Below are positions 15,120-15,331 of a stretch of 15,331 nt of DNA, piece after piece; positions within the stretch are counted from its first letter, which is position 1; each line of letters starts with the position of its first letter. The stretch is taken from the NCBI GenBank assembly GCA_043819695.1, contig JBDREM010000025.1:1-15331 (forward strand), given 5' to 3'. Source of the stretch: CAYLQD01 sp043819695 (GTDB lineage Bacteria > Planctomycetota > PUPC01). Below the pieces are notes generated by a model, which had not been told where the DNA came from, ran no database searches, and saw only the letters and a list, made by a program, of their open reading frames with translations. The position numbers were made by a program, and so were the translations under genes.

Positions 15120-15331
15120 CTATTCTCGCAGTCCGATGTAGCGGTAGAGCTCGCCGGGTTTGCCCGATTTTTTGATCTTGACGAGTTCGCCGAAGATGCT
15201 CTCGATCTCGGTCGCGTTGATGTCGCGCCCGCCGAGCCCGTAGACGTAGTTGATGAGCTGCGGGCATCCGGCGCCGGCAGAACTGCCGGCGCTGCTGAAC
15301 GAGCGGATTTCGTTGAAGAGCGGGCCGCCCT
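15120..15331 (-). CDS. porA: Pyruvate/2-oxoacid:ferredoxin oxidoreductase, alpha subunit (3' end only)
   Basis: The last 69 codons of the gene are present; the 5' part lies beyond the window. The peptide begins GGPLFNEIRS and contains INYVYGLGGRDI, the C-terminal signature of the alpha subunit, which carries the pyrimidine-side TPP and CoA-binding domains. It ends with a basic tail (VKIKKSGKPGELYRYIGLRE) at a TAG stop (15120-15122). Between the two signatures lies an Ala/Ser/Gly-rich stretch, SSAGSSAGAG, encoded by a near-perfect DNA palindrome (15271-15292). It is probably the first or an early gene of the same operon as porB. Confidence 0.85.
   Translation of the reverse strand, partial: GGPLFNEIRSFSSAGSSAGAGCPQLINYVYGLGGRDINATEIESIFGELVKIKKSGKPGELYRYIGLRE

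Overview
The window is GC-rich DNA, densely coding on both strands. It reads as part of a bacterial chromosome from the Planctomycetota/Verrucomicrobiota/Lentisphaerota (PVC) neighbourhood or a similar environmental phylum. This rests on gene content: an H-x-D-G type pseudopilin, a DUF1080 protein, FHA, PEGA and MoxR signalling proteins, a jelly-roll lipoprotein, and several families of palindromic intergenic repeats. No rRNA, tRNA, CRISPR array or transposase gene was found. The phylum is an inference; no marker gene fixes it.

Layout. Positions 1-338 hold two tandem copies of a nested-palindrome repeat (period 133). A PLP aminotransferase follows (339-1637, +). A third, internally duplicated copy of the repeat (1704-1858) precedes two tandem MoxR AAA+ ATPases (1939-2907 and 3027-3995, +), which a different double-hairpin repeat separates. 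Converging on them is a minus-strand cluster. In transcription order it is a lipoprotein (7493-8104), a membrane-anchored FHA/PEGA/TPR protein (5729-7411), and an FHA/zinc-ribbon/kinase-fold protein (4050-5600) that has lost the catalytic Lys, the helix-C Glu and the DFG Asp, so it looks like a pseudokinase. A 3-hydroxyacyl-CoA dehydrogenase (8267-9205, +) diverges from the lipoprotein.

The second half is all minus strand. A pseudopilin (9311-9985) has a near-consensus housekeeping promoter and a canonical terminator. A two-gene operon (11649 down to 10342) encodes a FlgN-like export chaperone candidate and a FliA/WhiG-type sigma-28 factor; it is preceded by a textbook sigma-54 promoter. Next are a DUF1080 protein (12123-12770), a phage Gp37/Gp68-type (DUF5131) protein with a three-Cys motif (13036-13776), and the beta subunit of a pyruvate/2-oxoacid:ferredoxin oxidoreductase (14123-15073). 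The last is preceded by the 3' end of its alpha subunit, cut by the window edge.

How the parts work together. The flagellar-type operon implies motility genes elsewhere, under a sigma-54 to sigma-28 cascade. The porA-porB pair and the hydroxyacyl-CoA dehydrogenase fit low-potential, ferredoxin-linked carbon metabolism. The MoxR/FHA/pseudokinase neighbourhood is the best candidate for an undescribed signalling or envelope-assembly module. The most striking non-coding signal is the repeat architecture: paired small hairpins that are reverse complements of each other, in one family with loops that are fully complementary.
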